Positions 14,136 through 24,334 of a DNA stretch of 64,000 bases are shown here, one piece after another. Location of the stretch: assembly GCF_031191205.1 (NCBI RefSeq), contig NZ_CP133470.1, positions 937,501-1,001,500 on the forward strand. The letters are read 5' to 3'. The position numbers were made by a program, and so were the translations under genes. The stretch is from Haemophilus parainfluenzae ATCC 33392 (lineage in GTDB: Bacteria; Pseudomonadota; Gammaproteobacteria; Enterobacterales; Pasteurellaceae). Below the pieces are notes generated by a model. It did no database searches. It had not been told where the DNA came from and saw only the letters and a program-made list of their open reading frames with translations. The first letter of the stretch is position 1. Every line of letters begins with the position of its first letter.

Positions 14136-14224
14136 TTGGTATTCTGTTTGAGTATCCTGAAAACGGGCTTTTCAAGATCAGAATACCAAATTAGTTAAAA
14201 TAATAGGAGTGCATAGTGGCCCGT
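14136..14224 (+). promoter_or_regulatory. Alpha-operon leader, S4-binding pseudoknot
   Basis: An outer perfect 11-bp stem TTGGTATTCTG/CAGAATACCAA (14136-14146 with 14179-14189) encloses TGAAAA-CGGGC-TTTTCA (14158-14174). ACGGGC (14163-14168) is exactly complementary to GCCCGT (14219-14224), just after the rpsM GTG. The inner sequence matches, from memory, the E. coli alpha-operon leader that binds S4, while the outer stem differs yet still pairs. This is strong evidence for the conserved pseudoknot that traps the 30S subunit when S4 is in excess. Confidence 0.85.
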
Positions 14225-14572
14225 ATTGCAGGCATTAACATTCCTGATCACAAACACGCTGTAATCGCTTTAACTGCAATTTACGGTATCGGTAAAACTC
14301 GTTCTAAAAGCATTTGTGCTGCAGCGGGTATTGCTGAAGATGTTAAGATCAGCGAATTGTCTGAAGAGCAGATTGACAAACTGCGTGACGAAGTTGGTAA
14401 ATTTACCGTTGAAGGTGACTTACGTCGTGAAGTAACACTAAACATCAAACGTCTTTTAGACTTAGGTTGTTACCGTGGTTTACGTCATCGTCGTAGTTTA
14501 CCGGTACGTGGTCAACGTACTAAAACTAATGCGCGTACCCGTAAGGGTCCACGTAAGCCGATCAAAAAATAG
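14216..14572 (+). CDS. rpsM: 30S ribosomal protein S13
   Basis: 118 residues starting (GTG)[19 protein letters not shown]13 lies in the 30S head and bridges to the 50S subunit. The GTG start and AGGAG at 14205-14209 are kept as in the S4-regulated E. coli operon. The C-terminal block [16 protein letters not shown] contacts P-site tRNA. It is the first gene of the alpha operon. Confidence 0.98.
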   Translation: MARIAGINIPDHKHAVIALTAIYGIGKTRSKSICAAAGIAEDVKISELSEEQIDKLRDEVGKFTVEGDLRREVTLNIKRLLDLGCYRGLRHRRSLPVRGQRTKTNARTRKGPRKPIKK

Positions 14573-14585
14573 TCGGGGTAAATAA

Positions 14586-14978
<393 letters not shown>

Positions 14979-15007
14979 TGGCGTAATAGGATAGTTGGAG
15001 AAAGAAA

Positions 15008-15628
15008 ATGGCAAGATATTTGGGCCCTAAACTCAAGCTCAGCCGTCGTGAAGGCACTGATTTATTTCTTAAATCAGGTGTGCGTGCGATTGATTCAAAA
15101 TGTAAAATTGATACAGCACCAGGTCAACACGGTGCTCGTAAACCGCGTTTGTCTGACTATGGTAGTCAATTACGTGAAAAACAAAAAGTTCGTCGTATCT
15201 ATGGTATTTTAGAACGTCAATTCCGTAACTACTATAAAGAAGCAAACCGTTTAAAAGGTAATACTGGTGAAAACTTACTAGTATTATTAGAAGGTAGATT
15301 GGATAACGTTGTTTATCGCATGGGATTTGCTGCAACTCGCGCAGAAGCTCGTCAATTAGTGAGCCACAAAGCGATTGTCGTAAATGGTCGTGTTGTAAAT
15401 ATCCCATCTTTCCAAGTTTCTGTAAATGATGTTGTTGCTGTTCGTGAGAAATCTAAAAAACAAGCACGTATTAAAGCATCATTAGAATTAGCAGAACAAA
15501 GAGAAAAACCAACTTGGTTAGAAGTTGATTCTGCAAAAATGGAAGGTGTGTTCAAACGTGTTCCTGAACGTTCTGATTTATCAGCAGACATTAACGAACA
15601 TCTGATCGTTGAGCTTTACTCTAAATAA
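15008..15628 (+). CDS. rpsD: 30S ribosomal protein S4, alpha regulator
   Basis: 206 residues starting [20 protein letters not shown]4 is an assembly initiator for the 30S subunit and in E. coli represses the alpha operon through the pseudoknot seen at 14136-14224. The S4 RNA-binding domain ([12 protein letters not shown], about residues 97-108) is conserved. Confidence 0.98.
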   Translation: MARYLGPKLKLSRREGTDLFLKSGVRAIDSKCKIDTAPGQHGARKPRLSDYGSQLREKQKVRRIYGILERQFRNYYKEANRLKGNTGENLLVLLEGRLDNVVYRMGFAATRAEARQLVSHKAIVVNGRVVNIPSFQVSVNDVVAVREKSKKQARIKASLELAEQREKPTWLEVDSAKMEGVFKRVPERSDLSADINEHLIVELYSK

Positions 15629-15659
15629 TAGTTAAGCTTAAAAGCAAAGAGAGGATAAA

Positions 15660-16649
15660 ATGCAGGGTTCTGTTACAGAATTTTTAAAGCCACGCTTAGT
15701 AGATATCGAGCAAATTAGCTCTACTCATGCTAAGGTGATCTTAGAACCGTTAGAGCGTGGCTTTGGTCATACTCTAGGGAATGCATTACGTCGTATCCTT
15801 CTGTCTTCAATGCCAGGTTGTGCTGTAACTGAAGTAGAAATTGATGGCGTACTGCACGAATATAGTAGTAAAGAAGGTGTTCAGGAAGATATTCTTGAAG
15901 TTCTTTTAAACCTTAAAGGTCTAGCGGTTAAAGTACAGAATAAAGATGATGTTATTCTGACATTAAATAAATCTGGAATTGGCCCTGTTGTTGCAGCAGA
16001 TATCACCCACGATGGTGATGTTGAGATTGTTAATCCATCACATGTAATCTGTCACTTAACAGACGAAAACGCATCTATCAATATGCGTATTCGTGTTCAA
16101 CGTGGTAGAGGTTATGTACCGGCATCTGCTCGTACTCATTCACAAAATGAAGATCGTCCAATCGGTCGTTTATTAGTAGACGCTTGTTATAGCCCGGTTG
16201 ACCGTATTGCTTACAATGTTGAAGCAGCACGTGTTGAACAACGTACTGACTTAGATAAACTAGTTATCGAGTTAGAAACTAACGGGACTATTGATCCGGA
16301 AGAAGCAATTCGTCGTGCAGCAACAATTTTAGCAGAGCAACTCGATGCATTCGTTGATTTGCGTGATGTTCGTCAACCTGAAGTCAAGGAAGAAAAACCG
16401 GAATTCGATCCGATTTTATTACGTCCTGTTGATGACTTAGAGTTGACAGTTCGTTCTGCTAACTGTTTGAAAGCAGAAACAATTCACTATATCGGTGACT
16501 TAGTACAACGTACAGAAGTTGAGTTATTAAAAACGCCTAATCTTGGTAAGAAGTCTCTTACTGAAATTAAAGACGTTCTCGCTTCACGTGGCTTGTCACT
16601 TGGTATGCGCCTTGAGAATTGGCCACCAGCAAGTATTGCTGAAGACTAG
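15660..16649 (+). CDS. rpoA: RNA polymerase alpha subunit
   Basis: 329 residues, the same length as E. coli. The N-terminal domain dimerises and nucleates core enzyme assembly ([17 protein letters not shown], about residues 35-51). The C-terminal domain (about 250-329, [16 protein letters not shown] and [13 protein letters not shown]) binds UP elements and activators such as CRP. It lies 32 bp after rpsD. Confidence 0.98.
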   Translation: MQGSVTEFLKPRLVDIEQISSTHAKVILEPLERGFGHTLGNALRRILLSSMPGCAVTEVEIDGVLHEYSSKEGVQEDILEVLLNLKGLAVKVQNKDDVILTLNKSGIGPVVAADITHDGDVEIVNPSHVICHLTDENASINMRIRVQRGRGYVPASARTHSQNEDRPIGRLLVDACYSPVDRIAYNVEAARVEQRTDLDKLVIELETNGTIDPEEAIRRAATILAEQLDAFVDLRDVRQPEVKEEKPEFDPILLRPVDDLELTVRSANCLKAETIHYIGDLVQRTEVELLKTPNLGKKSLTEIKDVLASRGLSLGMRLENWPPASIAED

Positions 16650-16665
16650 TTTGGTCATAGGTTAA

Positions 16666-17073
<408 letters not shown>

Positions 17074-17090
17074 TAATTTGTTATAAAATA

Positions 17091-17117
17091 AAAAGGCTCA
17101 CATTAGTGAGCCTTTTT
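17091..17117. terminator. Bidirectional terminator between rplQ and rluA
   Basis: AAAAGGCTCAC-ATTA-GTGAGCCTTTT with a T run on the + side and an A run before it, so it can serve both convergent units. Confidence 0.9.
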
Positions 17118-17129
17118 TATATTTCATTT

Positions 17130-17789
17130 CTAGAATTCAGCTTCAGCTCTGAATGTCATTTTTTCACCTGTGATGGGGTGCGTAATCGTAAGTTCTTCTG
17201 CATGTAAGCATAGGCGAGGTGACATCGCTTTAGCTTGTGGGTGAGAATAAAATTTGTCACCTAAAATAGGATGTCCTAGTGCGAGTGTATGTAAACGTAG
17301 TTGATGTGAACGTCCTGTGATTGGTGTCAGTTTTACTCGAGTGCAGTTAGTCGGTAATCTTTCTAGAACTTCATAAAACGTGACCGCTCTTTTACCAAAT
17401 ACAAAATCAATGCGTTGACGCGGGCGATTTTCCCAATCACAAATCATAGGAAGATTAATTTCCCCACTATCTTGTTCTAAGTGTCCCCACACTAATGCTT
17501 GATAATATTTTTTGGGCTCACGTTCACGGAATTGACGTTTTAACTCTTTATCTGCTGCTTTACTCAATGCAAACAGAATAATCCCACTAGTGGCCATATC
17601 TAAACGGTGTGCGGGTTCACAAAATCCAAATTTCTCTTTCACCCGGCTCATAGCACTGTCATAGTATTCAGGTTGATTGCCAGGAACTGAAAGTAAACCG
17701 CTTGGTTTATTTACCACGCAGATATGATTATCTTGGTAGATAATATCTAAATACGGTTCTAAAGGGGGATGGTATTCAATAAGTGCCAT
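17130..17789 (-). CDS. rluA: Pseudouridine synthase RluA (23S rRNA / tRNA)
   Basis: 219 residues. RluA converts U746 of 23S rRNA and U32 of several tRNAs to pseudouridine. The catalytic motif HRLDMATSG with Asp64 and the downstream PITGRSHQLRLH block mark the RluA family. The short length without an S4 domain and the partner rapA, as in E. coli, favour RluA over RluC/RluD. The start lies one base after the rapA stop, with its AAGGAA ribosome-binding site inside rapA. Confidence 0.93.
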   Translation of the reverse strand: MALIEYHPPLEPYLDIIYQDNHICVVNKPSGLLSVPGNQPEYYDSAMSRVKEKFGFCEPAHRLDMATSGIILFALSKAADKELKRQFREREPKKYYQALVWGHLEQDSGEINLPMICDWENRPRQRIDFVFGKRAVTFYEVLERLPTNCTRVKLTPITGRSHQLRLHTLALGHPILGDKFYSHPQAKAMSPRLCLHAEELTITHPITGEKMTFRAEAEF

Positions 17790-17790
17790 A

Positions 17791-20553
17791 TTATTCCTTG
17801 TTTGTCATTATTACCCGAAGGCTATCTAACCGCCAGCTTGCTTTACTTAACTCTTCCAGAGAAAGCACACGTTGTTTTTCTAATACATTAATTTCCGCTT
17901 GGCGAATATTTTTATTTACTGCTTTCAAGGCTATAAGTCTATTGAGCTCAGCGCTCAATGTTTGATCTGCCAATCTACTGGCTTCTTGAATTTTAGCTTG
18001 TGCGATTTCAGTCATTTTTTGATCGCCTATTTTTATTAATTGCTCAATATTTGGACGAGCCATTTTGACCATTTTATTCGCAATGTCTTTGCTTAGCGGC
18101 TTAAGTTTATTTTGCAACGTATTAAAGTTGACTTGTTCGGCAAGATTGTTTCCTTTGCTATCCAGTAATAATCGAACAGGTGTAGGCGGAAGAAAACGAT
18201 TTAGTTGCAAACCTTTTGGTGATTGGCTTTCAATCACATAAATCAATTCAACCAAAAGAGTGCCTGCAGGTAGCTGTTTATTAACTAATAATGCCATCGA
18301 CGCTTTGCCAATGTCACTAGAAGCGATTAAATCAATGCCTTGACGTATCATTGGATGATCCCAGGTAAGAAATTCTAATTCCTCACGAGCAAGGGCAAGT
18401 TGTCGGTCAAAGGTTACTGTGACACCTTCTTCTTTTAGTCCTGGGAAATCAGGAACAAGCATGGTGCCCGTTGGTGTGATAACAATGCTGTTTTCACCTA
18501 AATCATCTTGTTCTAGGCCAATAATATCAAATAAATTCAGTACAAAATCGACTAATTGTGGCGAATTATCTGTTTGAGCAATTTCTGCCGCAAGTCGTTG
18601 TGCTTTTTCACCACCATTAGAATTTAATTCTAACAAACGATCACGACCTTTTTCCAAGGCTAAACGCAATGCTTTTGCTTGTTTTTGCGTTTGGAGAATG
18701 AGTTGCTCAAAATCTGCTTTATTTTCTGACCGCACTTTTAATAAAGTTTCATATTGTTCAAACAATGCCATACCAATAGGGCAAGTTTGTTCAAAAGCAT
18801 TTAATCCTTCATGATACCAACGTGCTAAATCTTGCTGTGCAGAACCTGATAGGCAGGGTACATAAATTTGTACGTCTCGCATTTGCCCGATGCGATCTAA
18901 ACGGCCAATACATTGCTCAAGTAAGTCAGGATTTTCTGGTAAATCGAAGAGTACGAGATGACAAGCAAATTGGAAATTTCTGCCTTCAGAACCAATGCTT
19001 GAACTCAGTAAAACTTGTGCGCCATTATCAGTATCTGCAAAATAAGCCGCCGCGCGATCTCGTTCAATAATCGACATTCTCTCATGGAAAACGGCACTGC
19101 GAATGGCTTCTTTTTCTCGTAAAATTTGCTCAAGTTGAATTGCCGTTTGTGCTGTTTTACAAATGACTAAGATTTTTTCATTTCGGTGTGATTTTAGAAA
19201 ATCAATTAACCAATGAATTTTTTCGTCTACTTCAGCTGCATCAATTGTTACTTGGTGATAAACCCGATGTGGAAAACCTTTTACACCTTGGCGTGTGTTA
19301 CGAAATAAAATACGGCTTGTGCCATGTCGATCGATGAGATTTTGAATGAGTTCTTGTCGTGCCGCTTGCTTTTCGTCGTCATTGTGACAGTCTAAGGCTT
19401 TAAATAATGGTTCGACATCCTGCTCATGAAGTAAATCAGAAATATGATTTTTTTCGACCGCACTTAGCGGCTTCTCTGAAAGCAATGATTGCACTGCATC
19501 CGCAACAGGCTGATAGTTTTCTTGTTCCTTCAAGAACGCTTGGTAATCATAAAAACGTTCAGGATCAAGTAAGCGTAAACGTGCAAAATGGCTTTCCAAG
19601 CCCAGTTGTTCAGGCGTTGCGGTAAGTAATAAAACAGATGGAATAGCGTTTGCTAATTGTTCCACCAATAAATAAGCTGCACTCGGCGCATTTTCAGACC
19701 AAGCCAAATGATGTGCTTCATCGACAATTAAACAGTCAAATTCAGCTTCAATGGCTTGTTGTACGCGATGAGGGTGAGCTTTCAACCAGTCTAGTGCACA
19801 GATAATTAAGCTTTCCGTGCTAAATGGATTAATGGCTTGTTCGGCAAAATCTTCACAACGTTCTTCATCAAATAATGAAAAATGTAAATTAAAACGACGA
19901 AGCATTTCGACAAGCCATTGATGTTGCAAGGTCTCCGGTACAATAATTAACACACGTTGTACTTTTTCAGCAAAAAGCTGGTTTTGCAAAATCATCCCCG
20001 CTTCAATGGTTTTACCTAACCCCACTTCATCCGCTAAGAGCACACGAGGATTGATACGATTTCCTACCTCTTGCGCAATATGAAGCTGATGAGGAATTAA
20101 ACCCGCACGATTACCTCGTAAGCCTCGCAAAGGCGATTGAAATTGAGCTTGTTGATGCAGAAGGGTTTGATAGCGCAACGCAAAATGTTCACTGCGGTCA
20201 ATTTGCGATGAAAAGAGGCGATCTTTCGCTTGGCTAAAGGAGATAATCGGAGAAAGTTCTTTTTCATTGACGATAATCTCTTCGCCTTGCATATTTTTGA
20301 CTAAATAAAATAAGAGACCATTCATTTCTTGAATATCGAGGACTTTACCTTGCCAACCAGCTTGGTGATGAAGTTGTTCTCCTTTATTTAATGCAATTCG
20401 GGTTAATGGCGCTTGTGCCACCGCATAAATTCGGGTTTCATCCGAGGCAGGAAAGTGAAGGGTTACAGAACGGAAATTTAAGGCGGTAATCATCCCTAAT
20501 CCGAGGCTATTTTCTGTTTCGCTAATCCAACGTTGACCGATTGCAAATGACAT
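17791..20553 (-). CDS. rapA: RNA polymerase recycling ATPase RapA (HepA)
   Basis: 920 residues of the SWI2/SNF2 superfamily. RapA binds RNA polymerase and uses ATP to help recycle it after termination. The N-terminal Tudor-like region is followed by Walker A (DEVGLGKT, residues 175-182) and the DEAH box (278-281). The C-terminal helicase half contains [13 protein letters not shown] and [11 protein letters not shown]. It is somewhat shorter than the 968-residue E. coli protein. Two uptake signals lie inside the gene (one at 18729-18737, one near 19457). rluA is downstream in the same unit. Confidence 0.95.
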   Translation of the reverse strand: MSFAIGQRWISETENSLGLGMITALNFRSVTLHFPASDETRIYAVAQAPLTRIALNKGEQLHHQAGWQGKVLDIQEMNGLLFYLVKNMQGEEIIVNEKELSPIISFSQAKDRLFSSQIDRSEHFALRYQTLLHQQAQFQSPLRGLRGNRAGLIPHQLHIAQEVGNRINPRVLLADEVGLGKTIEAGMILQNQLFAEKVQRVLIIVPETLQHQWLVEMLRRFNLHFSLFDEERCEDFAEQAINPFSTESLIICALDWLKAHPHRVQQAIEAEFDCLIVDEAHHLAWSENAPSAAYLLVEQLANAIPSVLLLTATPEQLGLESHFARLRLLDPERFYDYQAFLKEQENYQPVADAVQSLLSEKPLSAVEKNHISDLLHEQDVEPLFKALDCHNDDEKQAARQELIQNLIDRHGTSRILFRNTRQGVKGFPHRVYHQVTIDAAEVDEKIHWLIDFLKSHRNEKILVICKTAQTAIQLEQILREKEAIRSAVFHERMSIIERDRAAAYFADTDNGAQVLLSSSIGSEGRNFQFACHLVLFDLPENPDLLEQCIGRLDRIGQMRDVQIYVPCLSGSAQQDLARWYHEGLNAFEQTCPIGMALFEQYETLLKVRSENKADFEQLILQTQKQAKALRLALEKGRDRLLELNSNGGEKAQRLAAEIAQTDNSPQLVDFVLNLFDIIGLEQDDLGENSIVITPTGTMLVPDFPGLKEEGVTVTFDRQLALAREELEFLTWDHPMIRQGIDLIASSDIGKASMALLVNKQLPAGTLLVELIYVIESQSPKGLQLNRFLPPTPVRLLLDSKGNNLAEQVNFNTLQNKLKPLSKDIANKMVKMARPNIEQLIKIGDQKMTEIAQAKIQEASRLADQTLSAELNRLIALKAVNKNIRQAEINVLEKQRVLSLEELSKASWRLDSLRVIMTNKE

Positions 20554-20704
20554 TATCTTCCTCTTAATGAATCTCTTAAAATGGGCCGATATTGTAGTCT
20601 GATTATAAGGGAATGCAAGGTGAAGACGAGTAAAAGCATGAAAAGTAAAGTGTGATTTTTCTCACAATAATTAAATTAAATATCACCTAAGCTTTACTTT
20701 AAAA

Positions 20705-20713
20705 AAGTGCGGT
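20705..20713 (+). repeat. DNA uptake signal (USS)
   Basis: AAGTGCGGT between the divergent rapA and pnuC genes, 40 bp before the pnuC start. Confidence 0.85.
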
Positions 20714-20752
20714 GTAAAAATGGCATACTTTTTCATAAAACAGGAGTGTTCC

Positions 20753-21436
20753 ATGAATTGGACAGAACGACTTAAAGAAGAATTTTTATCCGGTTGGAAG
20801 CCTTTTGAAGTGGCATGGGTAGTTATTTTCCTTGCTGCGCAAATTATTGCTTATGTTCTTGCACCAGATAGCCCATTAGGCATGATTTCGGGTATTGCAG
20901 GTATTCTCTGTGTGGTATTGGTGAGTAAAGGAAAAATTAGCAATTATTTCTTTGGGCTTATTTTTGCTTACACCTATTTTTATGTTGCCTGGGGAAACAA
21001 TTTCCTTGGTGAAATGAATACGGTGCTCTATGTGTATATCCCATCACAATTTATCGGCTATTTTATGTGGAAACAACACATGCAAAATGATAATGGTGGT
21101 GAAAGTGTAATTGCAAAAGCCTTGACGCCAAAAGGTTGGGCAATGTTACTCGTGAGTGTTGGGATTGGTACATTCTGCTTTGTGCAGGCTTTAAAAGCAG
21201 CGGGTGGGAGCTCTACAGGATTAGATGGTTTAACCACAATTATCACTGTAGCGGCGCAATTATTGATGATTTTGCGTTATCGTGAGCAATGGTTATTGTG
21301 GATTGTCTTAAATGTGCTTTCCATTTTACTTTGGGCAGAGCAGCCAGCGATGTACTTAATGTATAGTGCTTACTTACTTAACTCATTATATGGTTATTAC
21401 AACTGGACGAAACTCGTCAAAGCGGAAAGCCACTAA
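20753..21436 (+). CDS. pnuC: Nicotinamide riboside transporter PnuC
   Basis: 227 residues with about seven hydrophobic segments, a facilitator-type inner-membrane protein. PnuC brings in nicotinamide riboside for NAD synthesis, which is vital in V-factor-dependent Haemophilus. The signature WxxR-like stretch LRYREQWLLWIVLNVLSI (about residues 173-190) is present. An upstream ATG (20720) is in frame, but CAGGAG (20741-20746) points to the start at 20753. Confidence 0.92.
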   Translation: MNWTERLKEEFLSGWKPFEVAWVVIFLAAQIIAYVLAPDSPLGMISGIAGILCVVLVSKGKISNYFFGLIFAYTYFYVAWGNNFLGEMNTVLYVYIPSQFIGYFMWKQHMQNDNGGESVIAKALTPKGWAMLLVSVGIGTFCFVQALKAAGGSSTGLDGLTTIITVAAQLLMILRYREQWLLWIVLNVLSILLWAEQPAMYLMYSAYLLNSLYGYYNWTKLVKAESH

Positions 21437-21450
21437 TCACATCAATAAAA

Positions 21451-21472
21451 AAGGGCATAGTAATATGCCCTT
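21451..21472 (-). terminator. Terminator of trmN6 (and possibly pnuC)
   Basis: AAGGGCATA-GTAA-TATGCCCTT. On the minus strand it is followed by six T residues, right at the trmN6 stop codon. On the plus strand it ends the pnuC unit less perfectly. Confidence 0.8.
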
Positions 21473-22169
21473 ACATTTTCAAATAGAATGCCTTCGTTAA
21501 CGCAATAAATGCTTCGGTGTACTGATTGTTTTCATCATAAATCACCAAGCTATCTTTTACCTGTGGCAAATTCTCTCGGCTAAACGTGAGCAACATCCGC
21601 TGTGGATCTTTTCCTATTTTTGTAATGACATCCGTCTGCTTGATGCAATAAAGTGCGGTTGAATTTATCAATGTTTTTCCCGCCTCATAAGGCAAGACAA
21701 AACTGATTTTTCCTTTTTCGGATAAACAACTTGCCGCCCAATTTAGCCAATCTAAATGACTTTGTTGAACATAACGGGCAAGTGCACGCTCATCATTTTT
21801 ACATTCCACACCTTGCGTAAAATAAGGCGGATTCGCCACAATTAAATCATATTGATGTGCTGTTTTTTGGCAATAAGTTTGCACATCTTGGTGTGTTAAA
21901 TGAAGGCGATTGTGCCATGGTGAGGCCTTAAAGTTTTCTTGCGCTTGTTGTGCTGCAAGGGGATCAAGTTCAATGGCTTCAATTTGACAATACTCATGAC
22001 TTCGTTGGGCGAGCATTAATGCAACCAAGCCTGTGCCAGTCCCCATATCAAGAATACGCTGACAATCAGACACATCCGCCCAAGCACCAAGTAAAATGCC
22101 ATCTGTGCCGACTTTCATTGCACAATGTTGTTGATTAATATGGAATTGTTTGAAGGTAAAGCTGCCCAT
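21471..22169 (-). CDS. trmN6: tRNA1(Val) A37 N6-methyltransferase
   Basis: 232 residues, class I SAM methyltransferase. In E. coli the orthologue YfiC methylates N6 of A37 in tRNA-Val. Motif I DMGTGTG (residues 41-47) binds SAM and NPPY (113-116) is the catalytic motif of N6-adenine methylases. It is divergent from srmB, the same neighbour as in E. coli. One uptake signal lies inside it near 21652. Confidence 0.92.
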   Translation of the reverse strand: MGSFTFKQFHINQQHCAMKVGTDGILLGAWADVSDCQRILDMGTGTGLVALMLAQRSHEYCQIEAIELDPLAAQQAQENFKASPWHNRLHLTHQDVQTYCQKTAHQYDLIVANPPYFTQGVECKNDERALARYVQQSHLDWLNWAASCLSEKGKISFVLPYEAGKTLINSTALYCIKQTDVITKIGKDPQRMLLTFSRENLPQVKDSLVIYDENNQYTEAFIALTKAFYLKM

Positions 22170-22187
22170 AAAATCTTGCGGAAAATG

Positions 22188-22196
22188 ACCGCACTT
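22188..22196 (-). repeat. DNA uptake signal (USS)
   Basis: ACCGCACTT in the short divergent gap between trmN6 and srmB. Confidence 0.85.
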
Positions 22197-22239
22197 TCAG
22201 GTATAATCAGCCACAATTTTAACAAATTAACGCAAAATA

Positions 22240-23571
22240 ATGAATTTATCCCCATTTGAAGAATTCGATCTTTCCCCCGAATTATTAAAAGCCTTAGAAA
22301 AGAAAGGCTACACCCGTCCAACTGCAATTCAATTAGAAGCGATCCCCGCTGCCATGGAAGAGCGAGATGTGCTCGGTTCTGCACCAACAGGTACAGGGAA
22401 AACAGCCGCATTTTTATTGCCTGCGATTCAGCATTTATTGGATTATCCGCGTCGTAAGCCAGGCGCGCCTCGCATTTTAATTTTAACGCCAACCCGTGAG
22501 TTGGCAATGCAGGTTGCAGAGCAAGCGGAAGAGTTGGCGCAATTCACGCATTTGAAGATAGCTACCATTACCGGCGGCGTGGCTTATCAAAATCATGGGG
22601 AAGTATTTAATTCAAATCAGGATATCGTGGTGGCAACACCGGGGCGTTTATTGCAATACATCAAAGAAGAGAACTTTGATTGTCGTGCGGTAGAAATGCT
22701 GATTTTTGATGAAGCAGATCGCATGTTGCAAATGGGCTTTGGCCAAGATGCAGAGAAAATTGCCGCTGAAACACGTTGGCGTAAACAAACTCTTCTTTTC
22801 TCTGCCACATTAGAAGGGGAGTTATTAGTTGATTTTGCAGAACGTTTATTAAATGATCCGGTAAAAATTGATGCCGAGCCAAGCCGTCGTGAGCGTAAAA
22901 AAATCAACCAGTGGTATTATCACGCCGATAGCAATGAACATAAAATTAAGTTACTTGCACGTTTTATCGAAACTGAGAAAGTGAGCCGTGGTATTGTATT
23001 TGTTCGTCGTCGCGAAGATGTACGAGAACTTTCTGACACTTTGCGTAAACGTGGCATTCGCTCTACTTATCTAGAAGGCGATATGGCACAAACGCAACGT
23101 AATAACGCTATTGATAAATTGAAATCAGGTGTTGTTACGGTGTTAGTGGCTACTGATGTGGCTGCTCGCGGGATTGATATTGATGATGTGACGCATGTCA
23201 TGAACTTCGATTTACCTTACAGTGCAGATACATATTTGCATCGTATTGGTCGTACCGCTCGTGCAGGAAAAAAAGGCACGGCTGTTTCTTTTGTTGAAGC
23301 ACATGATTACAAATTGCTCGGTAAAATTAAACGCTACACGGAAGAGCTTTTGAAAGCTCGTATTTTAGAAGGCTTAGAACCTCGTACCAAACCACCAAAA
23401 GATGGGGAAGTAAAATCTATGTCTAAAAAACAAAAAGCACGAATTAAAGAAAAGCGTGAAGAAAAGAAAAAGTCAGAGGTGAAGAAGAAAACCAAACTTC
23501 GTCATAAAGATACGAAAAACATTGGTAAACGCCGTAAACCAAGCGCAGAAAAAGCAACAGAGAAACAATAA
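22240..23571 (+). CDS. srmB: DEAD-box RNA helicase SrmB
   Basis: 443 residues. SrmB remodels rRNA in early 50S assembly. The helicase motifs appear in order: Q motif (RPTAIQ), Walker A PTGTGKT (49-55), PTREL, DEAD (157-160), SAT (188-190) and HRIGRTARAG. The last 60 residues are very rich in Lys and Arg, which fits RNA binding. The divergent trmN6 neighbour supports SrmB over the paralogues DeaD and RhlB. Confidence 0.94.
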   Translation: MNLSPFEEFDLSPELLKALEKKGYTRPTAIQLEAIPAAMEERDVLGSAPTGTGKTAAFLLPAIQHLLDYPRRKPGAPRILILTPTRELAMQVAEQAEELAQFTHLKIATITGGVAYQNHGEVFNSNQDIVVATPGRLLQYIKEENFDCRAVEMLIFDEADRMLQMGFGQDAEKIAAETRWRKQTLLFSATLEGELLVDFAERLLNDPVKIDAEPSRRERKKINQWYYHADSNEHKIKLLARFIETEKVSRGIVFVRRREDVRELSDTLRKRGIRSTYLEGDMAQTQRNNAIDKLKSGVVTVLVATDVAARGIDIDDVTHVMNFDLPYSADTYLHRIGRTARAGKKGTAVSFVEAHDYKLLGKIKRYTEELLKARILEGLEPRTKPPKDGEVKSMSKKQKARIKEKREEKKKSEVKKKTKLRHKDTKNIGKRRKPSAEKATEKQ

Positions 23572-23574
23572 AAA

Positions 23575-23609
23575 AATAGCCGCACTCATTAAGTGCGGTT
23601 ATTTTTTTG
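23575..23609. terminator. Paired-USS terminator after srmB
   Basis: CCGCACT (23580-23586) and AGTGCGG (23592-23598), two half uptake signals in inverted order, extended by A/T pairs and ending in a T7 run. It sits between convergent srmB and the lipoprotein gene. Confidence 0.85.
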
Positions 23610-23610
23610 A

Positions 23611-23814
23611 CTATTTATGAACTTGGCTACCGATTAAGCCACCTAATGCGGCACCGCCTAATGTCGTTGCGGCATTACCGCCAATCATATAGCCTGCTGC
23701 GCCACCAATAGCCGCGCCAGCTGTTGTATTTTTTTGAGTGCGACTCATATTCCCACATGCTGCAAGGGAAATAACAGTCATCGCGATAACAAGTGATTTT
23801 CCAATTAATTTCAT
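23611..23814 (-). CDS. Small glycine-zipper lipoprotein
   Basis: 67 residues. The signal peptide ends in the lipobox LAAC (Cys20), so it is lipid-anchored. The rest is a glycine-zipper segment (AGAAIGGAAGYMIGG and following) with alternating Gly and Ala, as in OsmB and other Gly-zipper outer-membrane lipoproteins. An AGGAGA-like site precedes the ATG. The function is not known, and OsmB is only a similarity in type. Confidence 0.85.
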   Translation of the reverse strand: MKLIGKSLVIAMTVISLAACGNMSRTQKNTTAGAAIGGAAGYMIGGNAATTLGGAALGGLIGSQVHK

Positions 23815-23935
23815 AGGATCTCTCCGTGTTTAACATATAAAACTATCTATCATGATAGTAATCCGTAAGACAAACAGAGATGAATGAAAGTTCAGAAATA
23901 TGCTTTTTCGATGATTTTTTAAACAACCAGATGTA

Positions 23936-24256
23936 TTAATCTTTCGTTTGATCTAATACTTTCGCAACGACTTTCAGATATTCAATTGCCAAACTATGAT
24001 GTCCCGTACTCGCATTAAACACTAAATCTTCACTTAATACACCACAAGGCATATCCTCTGGGATCTTACCGTCCTCATAAGCTTGATAATCGTCTCGCCA
24101 GTCACCATCAAAATAATAGTGTTCTAAGGTTTTCATTTTGGGTAAGAAGACTTGCCATTTTTCAAGTAATTGTTCCGCTTCGACTAAGAAACTTTCCGCT
24201 TCATTGAGAAGGTTTTCCATTTCTGAAATTTTATCTAAGCGTGATTGAGATAACAT
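23936..24256 (-). CDS. DUF4298 family protein
   Basis: 106 residues starting MLSQSRLDKISEMENLLNEA. The N-terminal half is a predicted coiled coil and the C-terminal half contains the acidic, aromatic YYFDGDWRDDYQAYEDGKIP. This matches the pattern of the DUF4298 family, whose function is unknown. A TTG at 24268 is in frame, but GGAG six bases before the ATG at 24256 decides the start. Confidence 0.75.
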   Translation of the reverse strand: MLSQSRLDKISEMENLLNEAESFLVEAEQLLEKWQVFLPKMKTLEHYYFDGDWRDDYQAYEDGKIPEDMPCGVLSEDLVFNASTGHHSLAIEYLKVVAKVLDQTKD

Positions 24257-24284
24257 AGGTTTCTCCAAAATAAGGTAAAAATAA

Positions 24285-24312
24285 ACCGCACTTTATGCGA
24301 ACAAAGTGCGGT
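24285..24312 (-). terminator. Paired-USS terminator of gnd
   Basis: ACCGCACTTT and AAAGTGCGGT in inverted order with an 8-base loop. On the minus strand TTATTTTT follows. It lies 23 bp beyond the gnd stop. Confidence 0.82.
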
Positions 24313-24334
24313 GAGTTTATCACGAGTTTTTTAC

